Positions 26,723 to 34,684 of a stretch of 64,000 nucleotides of DNA are shown one piece after another. A model generated the notes under the pieces. It made no database searches. It was given only the letters and a program-made list of their open reading frames with translations, and had not been told where the DNA came from. The position numbers and the translations under genes were made by a program. Source of the stretch: Vibrio diazotrophicus. Its GTDB lineage: Bacteria; Pseudomonadota; Gammaproteobacteria; Enterobacterales; Vibrionaceae. The first letter of the stretch is position 1. Each line of letters starts with the position of its first letter. Where the stretch lies: NCBI RefSeq assembly GCF_038452265.1, contig NZ_CP151843.1, positions 1,178,001 through 1,242,000 of the forward strand, given 5' to 3'.

Positions 26723-26733
26723 GTAATAAATAC
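26723..26733. promoter_or_regulatory. Single NorR-type site between nnrS and norR
   Basis: The sequence GTAATAAATAC has the GT-N7-AC core of NorR binding sites. It lies 37 bases upstream of the norR ATG, next to a TTGACA at 26709-26714 that could be a -35 box for norR, so it might mediate autorepression. A single site is weak evidence. Confidence 0.4.
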
Positions 26734-26770
26734 ATCATCAGTTCATTTTTGTCTTAACGTAGAAGCCCAA

Positions 26771-28354
26771 ATGGACACACATGTCATCAAACCATCCATA
26801 GAACAAGTACTGTTGAACATTGCGGTAGAGCTGAATATGGGAGAGCCTTCCACTCAGCACTACCAAAAATTGATTGATGCCCTGCAACAACTACTTCCCT
26901 GTGATGCCAGCGCTCTATTTACACTCGACAACGAAAAGCACTTAGTACCGATTGCCATCAGCGGTTTGTCATCTGAGGTATTCGGACGCCGATTTCTGCC
27001 TGATGTCCATCCGCGTTTGGCTATGATCTTAGCCAACCGTAAGCCGGTGCGTTTCCCTGAGAATTCAAGCCTTCCAGACCCTTTTGACGGCTTACTGAGT
27101 GAAGATATCCACCACAGTATTGATGTTCACTCTTGCATGGGTTGCAGCTTATACGTGGGCGATACTTTGGTTGGCGCGCTAACGCTGGATGCGGCAAAAC
27201 CCGGTGCTTTCAACAGTATTCCAGACAAAACCATTGAGACCTTTGCAGCGCTTGCTGCGGGGATCATTCGCAATATCAGTCTGTTTGAAGCATTGAATAA
27301 AGCCAATCGTCAGCAACATTCCGTGAATCAATTGCTGATTGACGAAGCGAGAAGCAAAGGCGGAAAACTGGTTGGCGTTAGCCCCCAGATTAAGCGACTC
27401 AGAGCCAACATTGAGATGGTCGCACACTCAAATTACGCGGTTTTGATTAGCGGCGAAACGGGTACGGGCAAGGAAGTGGTTGCTCACCAAGTTCACGCGC
27501 AGAGCCTACGCAGTGACAAGCCTATGGTTTATGTAAACTGCGCGGCGTTACCCGAATCCATTGCTGAAAGTGAACTATTCGGACATGTAAAAGGCGCGTT
27601 TACCGGTGCCAATACTTCGCGTGCGGGTAAATTTGAACTGGCCGATGGTGGCACCATTTTCCTCGATGAAATCGGTGAACTGCCGTTACTATTACAGGCC
27701 AAACTGCTGCGTGTTATTCAGCAAGGTGAAGTACAACGAGTGGGCGCAGATAAAAACCACATCGTAGATGTTCGTGTCATCGCGGCAACCAATCGAGACC
27801 TCGCTCAAGAAGTGGCTGAAGGGCGTTTCCGCTCCGACCTTTTCCACCGTTTAAATGTATTTCCTATTCAGGTGCCTCCCTTACGCTCTCGTGAAGGAGA
27901 CATTCCGGTTTTAGTGGGATACATACTGGATAACATTCGCCGCCAGTTCCACCTGAAAACACTGCACATTCACCCTAAAGCACTGCAATTATTAGAAAAA
28001 CAGTCTTGGTTAGGTAACGTCAGGGAGCTGGAACACACCTTAATGCGTGCTGGCTTACACGCTATGAGAACGCAGTCAGAGTTGATTGAACCCCTCCATT
28101 TTATGAACGATTTTGACTTGTCTGAACAAACCGCAAATGGAAAGACGAAGAGCAATACTTCGCCTCAACTTCCCAACTCTTCAATACCCATGCGTGAAGC
28201 AGTAGAAGCGTTTCAAAAGCAGCTTATTGAACATGCACTACAACTGAACAACGGTGTTTGGTCTCAGGCGGCGGCTTTTTTACAGATGGACCGAGGTAAC
28301 TTGTTCAAAATGGGTAAAAAACTGGGCGTACAAACCTGTGAATCTTCCAAATAA
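26771..28354 (+). CDS. norR: NorR, nitric-oxide responsive sigma-54 activator
   Basis: NorR senses nitric oxide through a mononuclear iron in its GAF domain and activates sigma-54 promoters (family knowledge). The 527-residue protein has a GAF domain (about 20-175), an AAA+ domain with Walker A GETGTGKE at residue 228 and GAFTGA at residue 275, and a C-terminal Fis-type helix-turn-helix (WSQAAAFLQMDRGNLFKMGKKLG). Downstream hcp-hcr has a sigma-54 promoter preceded by phased GT-N7-AC sites, which fits NorR acting on the neighbour. In E. coli NorR controls norVW, while in Vibrio control of hcp is the known arrangement. Confidence 0.94.
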   Translation: MDTHVIKPSIEQVLLNIAVELNMGEPSTQHYQKLIDALQQLLPCDASALFTLDNEKHLVPIAISGLSSEVFGRRFLPDVHPRLAMILANRKPVRFPENSSLPDPFDGLLSEDIHHSIDVHSCMGCSLYVGDTLVGALTLDAAKPGAFNSIPDKTIETFAALAAGIIRNISLFEALNKANRQQHSVNQLLIDEARSKGGKLVGVSPQIKRLRANIEMVAHSNYAVLISGETGTGKEVVAHQVHAQSLRSDKPMVYVNCAALPESIAESELFGHVKGAFTGANTSRAGKFELADGGTIFLDEIGELPLLLQAKLLRVIQQGEVQRVGADKNHIVDVRVIAATNRDLAQEVAEGRFRSDLFHRLNVFPIQVPPLRSREGDIPVLVGYILDNIRRQFHLKTLHIHPKALQLLEKQSWLGNVRELEHTLMRAGLHAMRTQSELIEPLHFMNDFDLSEQTANGKTKSNTSPQLPNSSIPMREAVEAFQKQLIEHALQLNNGVWSQAAAFLQMDRGNLFKMGKKLGVQTCESSK

Positions 28355-28366
28355 ATGTTACTCGTT

Positions 28367-28421
28367 GTATTAAAAACAACATGCGATGTATTTATAACAA
28401 CAACAATTTTGTTCACAAAAT
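28367..28421. promoter_or_regulatory. NorR enhancer sites upstream of hcp
   Basis: GTATTAAAAAC (28367-28377) and GTATTTATAAC (28388-28398) both fit the NorR core GT-N7-AC and are 21 bases apart, two DNA turns. GTTCACAAAAT (28411-28421) is a third copy with the last base changed. Three sites are the usual NorR enhancer arrangement. Confidence 0.78.
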
Positions 28422-28453
28422 AAAAATTCTCATAAAATCAATAAGATAAAAAC

Positions 28454-28469
28454 TGGCATACTCTCTGCA
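28454..28469 (+). promoter_or_regulatory. Sigma-54 promoter of hcp-hcr
   Basis: The sequence TGGCATACTCTCTGCA has GG and GC exactly 10 bases apart and a good TGGCA -24 block. The predicted start is near 28480, about 75 bases before the hcp ATG and 59 bases after the nearest NorR site. Confidence 0.88.
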
Positions 28470-28490
28470 ATACCAGCGATGAAATTTAAA

Positions 28491-28523
28491 GGCCGCTTAG
28501 CGCACCCTTCGCGTTAAGCGGCC
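28491..28523 (+). promoter_or_regulatory. Strong leader hairpin in the hcp mRNA
   Basis: Arms GGCCGCTTAGCGC and GCGTTAAGCGGCC form a 13-bp stem, counting one G-U wobble in RNA, with a 7-base loop. It begins about 10 bases after the predicted transcript start and ends 31 bases before the hcp ATG. It could stabilise the mRNA or act as an attenuator; the AATTTTAA that follows is a poor T-tract. Confidence 0.7.
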
Positions 28524-28554
28524 AATTTTAATACTTATCACTGGAGCCCCAACT

Positions 28555-30228
28555 ATGTTCTGTATTCAATGTGAACAAACCATTCAAACCCCTATCGCAA
28601 AAGGTTGCGCGTATTCGCAAGGTATGTGTGGAAAAACAAGTGATGTTTCTGATCTACAAGATATTTTAGTTTATACGCTACAAGGCGTTTCATTCTGGGC
28701 TCAACTTGGCCGTGAATATCAAATTATCGACACTGAAATCGACGAGTGGGCACCGAAAGCCTTCTTTGCAACACTGACTAACGTAAACTTTGATGAAAAG
28801 CGCATCGTTGAGTTCGCAAACCAAGCTTATCAATACAAACAAAGTTTAGAACAGCGAGTCAGAGCCGCCGCAACGTTAGCTGACAAATCAATTCCTGAGC
28901 TTTCCCCAGCGGCTCAGTTTGAACTTCCAACGGATCGTGAAGCACTGTTAAAGTTTGCACCTTTAGCCGCAGTAAACCGTGGCCATGAAACTGTTGACCC
29001 TGATGTGATGGGTTTACGTTTACTCTGCTTGTACGGCTTAAAAGGCGCAGCTGCCTACTTAGAACACGCCCGTGTTTTAGGACAAAGTGATGTAGAGATC
29101 CACACTGAATATCATCAAATCATGTCTTGGTTAGGTACAGAACCACAAGATCTCAATGCACTGCTTAACTGCTCAATGCAAATTGGCCTAATGAACTACA
29201 AGATCATGGCCCTATTAGATAAAGGCGAAACGGAAACTTTCGGTCACCCTGCGCCAACGCAAGTCAACGTAAAAACAAAGAAAGGCAAGTGCATTCTTGT
29301 GTCTGGACATGATCTGCATGACTTAGAAAAAATCCTGCAACAAACTGAAGGCAAAGGCATTAACGTCTACACCAATGGTGAAATGTTACCTGCTCATGGT
29401 TACCCAGAATTAAACAAGTATCCTCATTTAGCGGGTAACTACGGTAGCGCTTGGCAGAACCAGCAAAAAGAGTTTGCTAACTTCCCGGGTGCAATTGTGA
29501 TGACATCAAACTGCTTACTGAATCCAGAAGTCGGTCAATACGCCGATCGCCTATTCACTCGCAGCATTGTCGGCTGGCCGGGCGTATCTCATTTAGAAGG
29601 TGATGATTTCTCAACAGTGATCGAATGTGCATTAGCTCAGGACGGATTCCAGCATGATGAAATTGAACAGATGATCACTGTCGGCTTCGGTCGTAATGCC
29701 TTAATGGAAGCGGCACCGGCTGTGATTGATCAAGTTAAGCAGGGTAATATCAGTCACTTTTTCTTGGTAGGCGGTTGTGATGGCGACAAAGCAGAGCGCA
29801 ACTACTACAACGAATTTACCAAACAAACGCCAGAAGACAGCCTGATCCTGACTCTCGCTTGCGGTAAGTTCCGTTTTAACAAAGAGCAACACGGTGAAAT
29901 TAACGGTATTCCTCGTCTTCTCGATGTCGGTCAATGTAACGACTCCTACTCAGCGATTCAGTTAGCATTAGCGTTGGCAGAAGAATTTGACTGTGGTGTC
30001 AATGACCTACCACTGACACTGGTATTATCTTGGTTCGAACAAAAGGCGATTGTAGTTTTACTTACCCTACTCGCTTTGGGTGTGAAAGGTATTTACACCG
30101 GCCCAACTCAACCAGCATTCCTTACAGACAACTTAATGGCCATTATTCAGGACAAATTCGACCTAAGAGCCATCTCGACTGTTGAACAAGATCTTGCGCA
30201 AATCCTTGGCGAAAAAGCCGCTGCGTAA
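28555..30228 (+). CDS. hcp: Hcp, hybrid cluster protein (nitric oxide / hydroxylamine reductase)
   Basis: Hcp reduces nitric oxide to nitrous oxide at low oxygen and can reduce hydroxylamine (family knowledge). The N-terminal Cys set is C3-X2-C6-X11-C18-X6-C25, the spacing of the E. coli type with a 2Fe-2S cluster. Hybrid-cluster ligand segments are seen as NRGHETVDPDVMG, SGHDLHDLE, TSNCLLNP, VGGCDGDKAERNYY and DVGQCNDSYSA. At 557 residues it has the normal length. It is controlled by NorR sites and a sigma-54 promoter just upstream and is followed by its reductase partner hcr. Confidence 0.97.
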   Translation: MFCIQCEQTIQTPIAKGCAYSQGMCGKTSDVSDLQDILVYTLQGVSFWAQLGREYQIIDTEIDEWAPKAFFATLTNVNFDEKRIVEFANQAYQYKQSLEQRVRAAATLADKSIPELSPAAQFELPTDREALLKFAPLAAVNRGHETVDPDVMGLRLLCLYGLKGAAAYLEHARVLGQSDVEIHTEYHQIMSWLGTEPQDLNALLNCSMQIGLMNYKIMALLDKGETETFGHPAPTQVNVKTKKGKCILVSGHDLHDLEKILQQTEGKGINVYTNGEMLPAHGYPELNKYPHLAGNYGSAWQNQQKEFANFPGAIVMTSNCLLNPEVGQYADRLFTRSIVGWPGVSHLEGDDFSTVIECALAQDGFQHDEIEQMITVGFGRNALMEAAPAVIDQVKQGNISHFFLVGGCDGDKAERNYYNEFTKQTPEDSLILTLACGKFRFNKEQHGEINGIPRLLDVGQCNDSYSAIQLALALAEEFDCGVNDLPLTLVLSWFEQKAIVVLLTLLALGVKGIYTGPTQPAFLTDNLMAIIQDKFDLRAISTVEQDLAQILGEKAAA

Positions 30229-30240
30229 ATGTGTTTAATG

Positions 30241-30263
30241 ACAGGTGGGTATCGCCCACCTGT
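30241..30263 (+). repeat. Intercistronic hairpin between hcp and hcr
   Basis: The arms ACAGGTGGG and CCCACCTGT pair perfectly over 9 bp around a 5-base loop, 12 bases after the hcp stop and 19 before the chosen hcr ATG. There is no T-tract, so it is more likely an mRNA processing or stability element than a terminator. Confidence 0.72.
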
Positions 30264-30282
30264 GCTTATTGAAGAGACGACT

Positions 30283-31338
30283 ATGGAACAATTTCAATGG
30301 CCGAGCCAAGACGCTGCACGCTTAATCTGTAAAAGCAGATGGCAGGAAACGCCGGATTGCATCAGTTTTACCTTAACCAGCGAAGAGCAAGACAAAACCT
30401 TTAGTTTTATTGCAGGGCAATTTGTGACTTTAGGGGTAGAGATTGATGGCAACACTGAGTACCGCGCGTATTCTCTCAGCTCACTGTCAAACCAGACCGA
30501 AATGCAATTTACCGTGAAAAGAGTTGCTGGCGGTAAAGTATCGAATTATCTCAATGACTATTTACAAGTGGGTCAATCATTACAGGTACTGCCACCCGCT
30601 GGACAATTTCACATTGAGCAGCCCCATACCGATAAGATTTTGTTGCTCAGTGCGGGTTGCGGCATAACACCAGTTATGTCGATGGCGAAAACACTGTTAG
30701 CAGACAGCCAAGATCGCACAGAGATACATTTCATTCATGCAGCAACCTGTGCAGAGCAGTTAATTTATCATGCTGAACTACAGCAAATGGAGCAGCAGCA
30801 CCCTCGTTTCAAGCTCGACATTATGCTGGAGGATGCAACCAACACGGATTACTTGGAAGGACGTCTAACCCAAGCGGCGCTTGCCAATTACTGCCCGGAT
30901 ATCGCTTCTCGCACGGCGTTTTTGTGTGGCCCAGTGGGCTTCATGCAAGCGATGAAAGAGAACTTAGCGGCGTTGGGCATGGATATGACGTTGTTCTATC
31001 AAGAAAGCTTTACGCCTGCTGAATCAACGCAACCAGAGGTTGAAGACACCAAGAGTAAAGCTGCGGCATTGGCGCATGCCACCGTGTTTGTACCGTCGTT
31101 TGGTACCGAGACTAAAATCGTTACAGGAAGCCTGCTTATTGATGCGTTAGAAAGTGCCAAAGTGCCTGTCATTGCGGCTTGTCGCAGCGGTATTTGTGGT
31201 TCTTGCAAATGCAAAGTCACCAATGGTGATTTCACACGCACCAGCAGCGAAACTTTAACGGAACAGGAAATAGCCGAAGGATTCGTACTCGCCTGCTCCT
31301 GCCAAATTCATTCCGATGTTGAAGTGTCTCTGAACTAG
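30283..31338 (+). CDS. hcr: Hcr, NADH oxidoreductase partner of Hcp
   Basis: Hcr passes electrons from NADH to Hcp through FAD and a 2Fe-2S cluster (family knowledge). It has the FAD motif RAYSLSS, the nucleotide motif LLSAGCGITPVMS, CGPVGFMQAMK, and a C-terminal plant-type ferredoxin domain with CRSGICGSCKC and a last Cys in LACSCQ. The open frame begins at 30229 directly after hcp, but that start lacks a ribosome site and would run through the hairpin. The ATG at 30283 after GAAGAGACG gives 351 residues. It is cotranscribed with hcp. Confidence 0.94.
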   Translation: MEQFQWPSQDAARLICKSRWQETPDCISFTLTSEEQDKTFSFIAGQFVTLGVEIDGNTEYRAYSLSSLSNQTEMQFTVKRVAGGKVSNYLNDYLQVGQSLQVLPPAGQFHIEQPHTDKILLLSAGCGITPVMSMAKTLLADSQDRTEIHFIHAATCAEQLIYHAELQQMEQQHPRFKLDIMLEDATNTDYLEGRLTQAALANYCPDIASRTAFLCGPVGFMQAMKENLAALGMDMTLFYQESFTPAESTQPEVEDTKSKAAALAHATVFVPSFGTETKIVTGSLLIDALESAKVPVIAACRSGICGSCKCKVTNGDFTRTSSETLTEQEIAEGFVLACSCQIHSDVEVSLN

Positions 31339-31368
31339 TTATCACTCAGAGCCCTAACTCCTCTCCAC

Positions 31369-31410
31369 ATGACTTTTCTCCTTGATCAGCAGGGAGAAAA
31401 GTCATTCTTC
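31369..31410 (+). terminator. Probable terminator after hcr
   Basis: A perfect 13-bp stem, ATGACTTTTCTCC with GGAGAAAAGTCAT, has an 11-base loop and is followed by TCTTCATTT. It lies 31 bases after the hcr stop. The T-tract is broken but the stem is strong. Confidence 0.7.
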
Positions 31411-31451
31411 ATTTAAGACAAAAAAACTGCCTCGTGAGGGGATAGATCTTT

Positions 31452-31467
31452 ATGACAAAATTGTCAT
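31452..31467. promoter_or_regulatory. CusR/CopR-type operator upstream of the secreted protein gene
   Basis: ATGACAAAATTGTCAT is a palindrome with arms ATGACAA and TTGTCAT, matching the core of the E. coli CusR box. It lies 74 bases before the start of the small exported protein. A second copy lies at 34565-34590, on the other side of the two-component genes. Confidence 0.8.
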
Positions 31468-31541
31468 ATTCCTGAAAGGGGATAGTCAGAGGCGATATAG
31501 AATAATGCAGTCATTGAAAACAAATCGTAAAGGTAAACAAC

Positions 31542-31919
31542 ATGAAAGCAATTAAAACCGCCCTTTTTATTACAGCATTAACAATGACTAGCGCTTCAGC
31601 ATTCGCCCAACCACTTTTCCTCGGAGGGAACTATATCTCTCGTGAAGAGGTAAGAACGGTGTCTGTCGCACCAGCAACCTCTAATGAGCAGGCTTATCAG
31701 GAGGCTCTGTCAGAACTCAACGCTCTTAAACAAATGCCAGCAAATAAACTGAATAAAACGCTGAATCTCTCCCGTTTTGATACTAGTTCGAATAACACTC
31801 ATCTAAAAGAAGGTGGGTACATCACAGTGCAAGAACGAATGAACGAAACTGGTCAGCTCGAATACGTAGGCAGAGTGAACGTAAAAGTGCATTACGCAGA
31901 GCGTGATAGCAATAACTAA
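31542..31919 (+). CDS. Small exported protein in the CusR-like operon (possibly DUF3316)
   Basis: I do not recognise this gene with certainty. The 125-residue protein has a signal peptide (to about residue 22, SAFAQ) and a mature part of about 100 residues that ends in a beta-rich segment (GYITVQERM, LEYVGRVNVKVHYAER). Its size and position beside a two-component system resemble Vibrio DUF3316 proteins. It has no Cys and few His, so it is not an obvious metal chaperone. The upstream CusR-type palindrome suggests that the response regulator downstream controls it, and an 89-base gap leads to that gene. Confidence 0.65.
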   Translation: MKAIKTALFITALTMTSASAFAQPLFLGGNYISREEVRTVSVAPATSNEQAYQEALSELNALKQMPANKLNKTLNLSRFDTSSNNTHLKEGGYITVQERMNETGQLEYVGRVNVKVHYAERDSNN

Positions 31920-32008
31920 ACAACGTCGCGCAATAGAAAAGAGTATGACGCTATTTGCTCATGCTCTTTTTTCGATCTTGTACCACCCAACAAAATAGGT
32001 GATTACGC

Positions 32009-32701
32009 TTGAAATTATTAATAGTTGAAGATGAACGCAAAGCTGGAGAGTACCTGCAAAAAGGGTTAATTGAATCGGGATACATTGTGGATTTAGTGCA
32101 CAACGGTGTTGACGGACTTTACCAAGCAACAAGTGAAGAGTACGACCTAATTCTACTCGATATCATGCTACCTAAACTGGACGGTTGGCAGGTTCTTAAT
32201 ACTCTACGTAACAGTGAAATTTATACACCCGTTATCATGCTCACAGCCAAAGAGCAGGTTGAAGACCGTGTACGTGGTTTTGAATTGGGCGCGAATGATT
32301 ACGTAGTAAAGCCTTATGCATTTGTTGAACTACTGGCGAGAATCCAAAATGTATTCCGCCATCATGTAAGCTCTCCCTCAACCAACACCTCCCAAACGCT
32401 CCGTGTGGCAGATCTAGAACTCGACATGGTGAAAAGAGTCGCCACGCGCTCAGGGCATTCAATGTCATTAACGGCGAAAGAGTTTACGCTGCTCGAACTG
32501 TTGATGCGTAAACAAGGTCAGGTACTGTCACGCACAACCATTGCCTCACTTGTCTGGGATATGAATTTCGACAGTGACACTAATGTTATCGATGTTGCTA
32601 TCAAACGTCTGCGGAATAAAGTAGACAAGCCTTTTGACAGACCACTTATTCACACCGTCCGAGGCATGGGCTACAAACTGGAAGATGCTGATAATGCTTA
32701 A
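32009..32701 (+). CDS. CusR-like OmpR-family response regulator
   Basis: The 230-residue protein starts MKLLIVEDERKAGEYLQKGL and is close to the CusR/CopR group that answers to copper or silver. It has a receiver domain with phosphorylatable Asp51 (LILLDIMLPKLDGW), Thr in VIMLTAKE and Lys in VVKPYAF. The winged-helix DNA-binding domain includes LTAKEFTLLELLMRK and DTNVIDVAIKRLRNKVD. The start codon is TTG at 32009, supported by AGGTGA upstream and by the conserved N-terminus. Two CusR-type palindromes flank the locus. The kinase gene overlaps its end by 8 bases. Confidence 0.9.
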   Translation: MKLLIVEDERKAGEYLQKGLIESGYIVDLVHNGVDGLYQATSEEYDLILLDIMLPKLDGWQVLNTLRNSEIYTPVIMLTAKEQVEDRVRGFELGANDYVVKPYAFVELLARIQNVFRHHVSSPSTNTSQTLRVADLELDMVKRVATRSGHSMSLTAKEFTLLELLMRKQGQVLSRTTIASLVWDMNFDSDTNVIDVAIKRLRNKVDKPFDRPLIHTVRGMGYKLEDADNA

Positions 32702-34061
32702 ACTGTCACAACCTTTTTCGATGAGAAATAAGCTTGTATTGATGTTTATCGGCACAACTTTAGTGACTTATTTTTCATTCGCATTGGTACTGCAATACGC
32801 TATAGAGCGCCATTTCTATAATCAAGATTTCAGCTATGTCTCCAGTAAATTCAATGCTATCGACAGAGAAATTAATCAGTCACCACAAGCCCTATTCGAA
32901 CAATCGAATAACAGTCCTCTTCTGATGTGGGTGTTTGAAAATGAAAATATCATTTATCAAAATTCGAATTTAACCCTCCCGAAAACACAGCCCCTCATCC
33001 CAAATTCACCACAAGCCTATAACCCAAGTAATGCCATCGAATGGGATGAAGATTCCCTCGCGCTTCGTGCATTTGCGTTCAATACGGGCAATTATTTGGT
33101 CGTGCTTGGGTTGAGTATTAATCATCATCTTTTGTTTTTAGACAAACTGAACTGGATTCTTTTTTGGTCACTTGGTTTTACTTTTCTCATTTCATCCGCA
33201 TTTAGCAGCCTGATTGTGCATCGAGGCCTCAAACCTATCGCGGTACTCAATGAACATATTCAACAAGTCTCTCCAGAACAGTTGGATATTCGTATTAAGC
33301 TAGAATCACTGCCGAGTGAACTGCGAGGTCTGGCAAACACACATAATGCAATGTTAGATAGGCTACAAATGGGGTTCAGACGATTAAGTGAGCTCTCTTC
33401 AGATATTGCTCATGAATTGAAAACGCCGCTAACGAATATTACGACGCAAAACCAAGTCATTCTTGGTGCATGTCGCACGCCAAAAGAATATCAAGAGGCC
33501 ATTGCTTCCACTCTGGAAGAGCTAAATCGAATCACAAAAACCATCAACGACCTGCTTTACATCGCCAAGGCCGAGAACAAATTGATTCATCGTAATGATG
33601 AAGTGCTTGATGCGGGAAAAGAGCTCTCCCATCTGATTGACTACTATGAAATATTGGCTGACGACGCCTCGGTTAAGCTAGTGAACTCGGGAGAAGGGAG
33701 ACTCTACATGGATAAAAACATGTTTGAGCGAGCCATTGGCAACTTACTTTCTAATGCGATTAGACACGCCTATGTTGGGTCGACCATACAAGTTCAAGTG
33801 CAAGAACTCGACGAGCAGATAACGATCTCTATAGTTAACCAAGGCGACACTATCCCTGAAGAAAACATCGCGTATCTTTTCGACCGTTTTTACAGAATAG
33901 ATAAATCTCGCCAGCATGTCGGGAGTGTCGGTGCGGGGTTAGGACTATCAATCACTCAATCGATCGTCCAAGCCTATAATGGTGCCATCAAATTGACATC
34001 GAAAGACCAGCATACTGAGTTCAAAATAACCTTGCCTTGCGCAAGATCTTTGGACCAATAG
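32694..34061 (+). CDS. CusS-like heavy-metal sensor histidine kinase
   Basis: This inner-membrane kinase has two membrane helices (about residues 10-32 and 145-170) around a periplasmic sensor domain of about 110 residues. A HAMP domain and the H-box SSDIAHELKTPLTNI follow, with phospho-His near residue 240. The ATPase motifs are NLLSNAIRHA, the D/F-box YLFDRFYRID and GAGLGLSI. The frame opens upstream at 32634, but the ATG at 32694 has GGAAG at proper spacing and overlaps the regulator stop by 8 bases. It is cotranscribed with the regulator. The ligand is probably a metal such as copper, by analogy only. Confidence 0.9.
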   Translation: MLKLSQPFSMRNKLVLMFIGTTLVTYFSFALVLQYAIERHFYNQDFSYVSSKFNAIDREINQSPQALFEQSNNSPLLMWVFENENIIYQNSNLTLPKTQPLIPNSPQAYNPSNAIEWDEDSLALRAFAFNTGNYLVVLGLSINHHLLFLDKLNWILFWSLGFTFLISSAFSSLIVHRGLKPIAVLNEHIQQVSPEQLDIRIKLESLPSELRGLANTHNAMLDRLQMGFRRLSELSSDIAHELKTPLTNITTQNQVILGACRTPKEYQEAIASTLEELNRITKTINDLLYIAKAENKLIHRNDEVLDAGKELSHLIDYYEILADDASVKLVNSGEGRLYMDKNMFERAIGNLLSNAIRHAYVGSTIQVQVQELDEQITISIVNQGDTIPEENIAYLFDRFYRIDKSRQHVGSVGAGLGLSITQSIVQAYNGAIKLTSKDQHTEFKITLPCARSLDQ

Positions 34062-34083
34062 GCTCTATTCTAGGAAACCTTAA

Positions 34084-34114
34084 GGCATGAATGGTAACGC
34101 CATTCATGCCCTTT
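34084..34114 (+). terminator. Terminator after the two-component genes
   Basis: The arms GGCATGAATGG and CCATTCATGCC form an 11-bp perfect stem with a 5-base loop and are followed by CTTTT. It lies 22 bases after the kinase stop. Confidence 0.85.
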
Positions 34115-34150
34115 TGCCTGATATCAGAGTATCTGTGCTTCTGTTACAAA

Positions 34151-34492
34151 TCAGGCATTAAACGACCTGCTACTGTCAGTTTTTAGCTCTGATTTCTCTC
34201 GTTGAATAGTATTTTGCTCACTGTTGTTAAGCTCACTCTCACTATCGGAGGCTTTATCTTTTGAACAATCTGACATCATGAACTTCATCATCAGTCCATG
34301 CACAAGCAAACACAAAATCAGAGGAATTAATGCTGAACCCATCAAGGCAAAACTAAATACATCCGTCGAATCGGAATAACTCAAGAAAACGACACCCAGC
34401 ATCACTAATACGCATACCAGCATCATCCAACCATGCCCTTTATGCCCTCCATGATTAGAATGGCGAGGGTTGCTTTTGTTTTTAACCGTCAT
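34151..34492 (-). CDS. His-rich DUF2933-type membrane protein
   Basis: The 113-residue protein has a His-rich start (HSNHGGHKGHGW), two membrane helices (about residues 22-40 and 48-70) with Met- and Cys-containing surroundings, and a hydrophilic acidic tail after residue 75. The HGGHKGHGWMM pattern is that of DUF2933, whose genes often lie in copper and heavy-metal loci. A 12-bp-arm CusR-type palindrome lies about 75 bases upstream of its ATG, so the neighbouring two-component system most likely controls it. It is convergent with the kinase gene. A role in metal handling is an inference. Confidence 0.78.
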   Translation of the reverse strand: MTVKNKSNPRHSNHGGHKGHGWMMLVCVLVMLGVVFLSYSDSTDVFSFALMGSALIPLILCLLVHGLMMKFMMSDCSKDKASDSESELNNSEQNTIQREKSELKTDSSRSFNA

Positions 34493-34564
34493 AACTTTTT
34501 CCTGCCCATAGTCTTTTTAACTGACACTCATCTTATACTTCTGTTTCTGTCAGTAACTGGGCAG

Positions 34565-34590
34565 TGATGATGACAATTTTGTCATCATCA
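34565..34590. promoter_or_regulatory. Second CusR/CopR-type operator, upstream of the DUF2933 gene
   Basis: The arms TGATGATGACAA and TTGTCATCATCA pair perfectly over 12 bases around a central TT. The core ATGACAA-TT-TTGTCAT matches the CusR box and the copy at 31452-31467. It faces the DUF2933 gene, whose ATG is at 34492. Confidence 0.82.
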
Positions 34591-34684
34591 TCTGTAGAGG
34601 TTCAAAAACTTAGTTCTAGAACACCAAAGGAATTCAGAACTAATTGGTTAGGCTGGATACAAATCACAGCTGTGATAAACGAAG

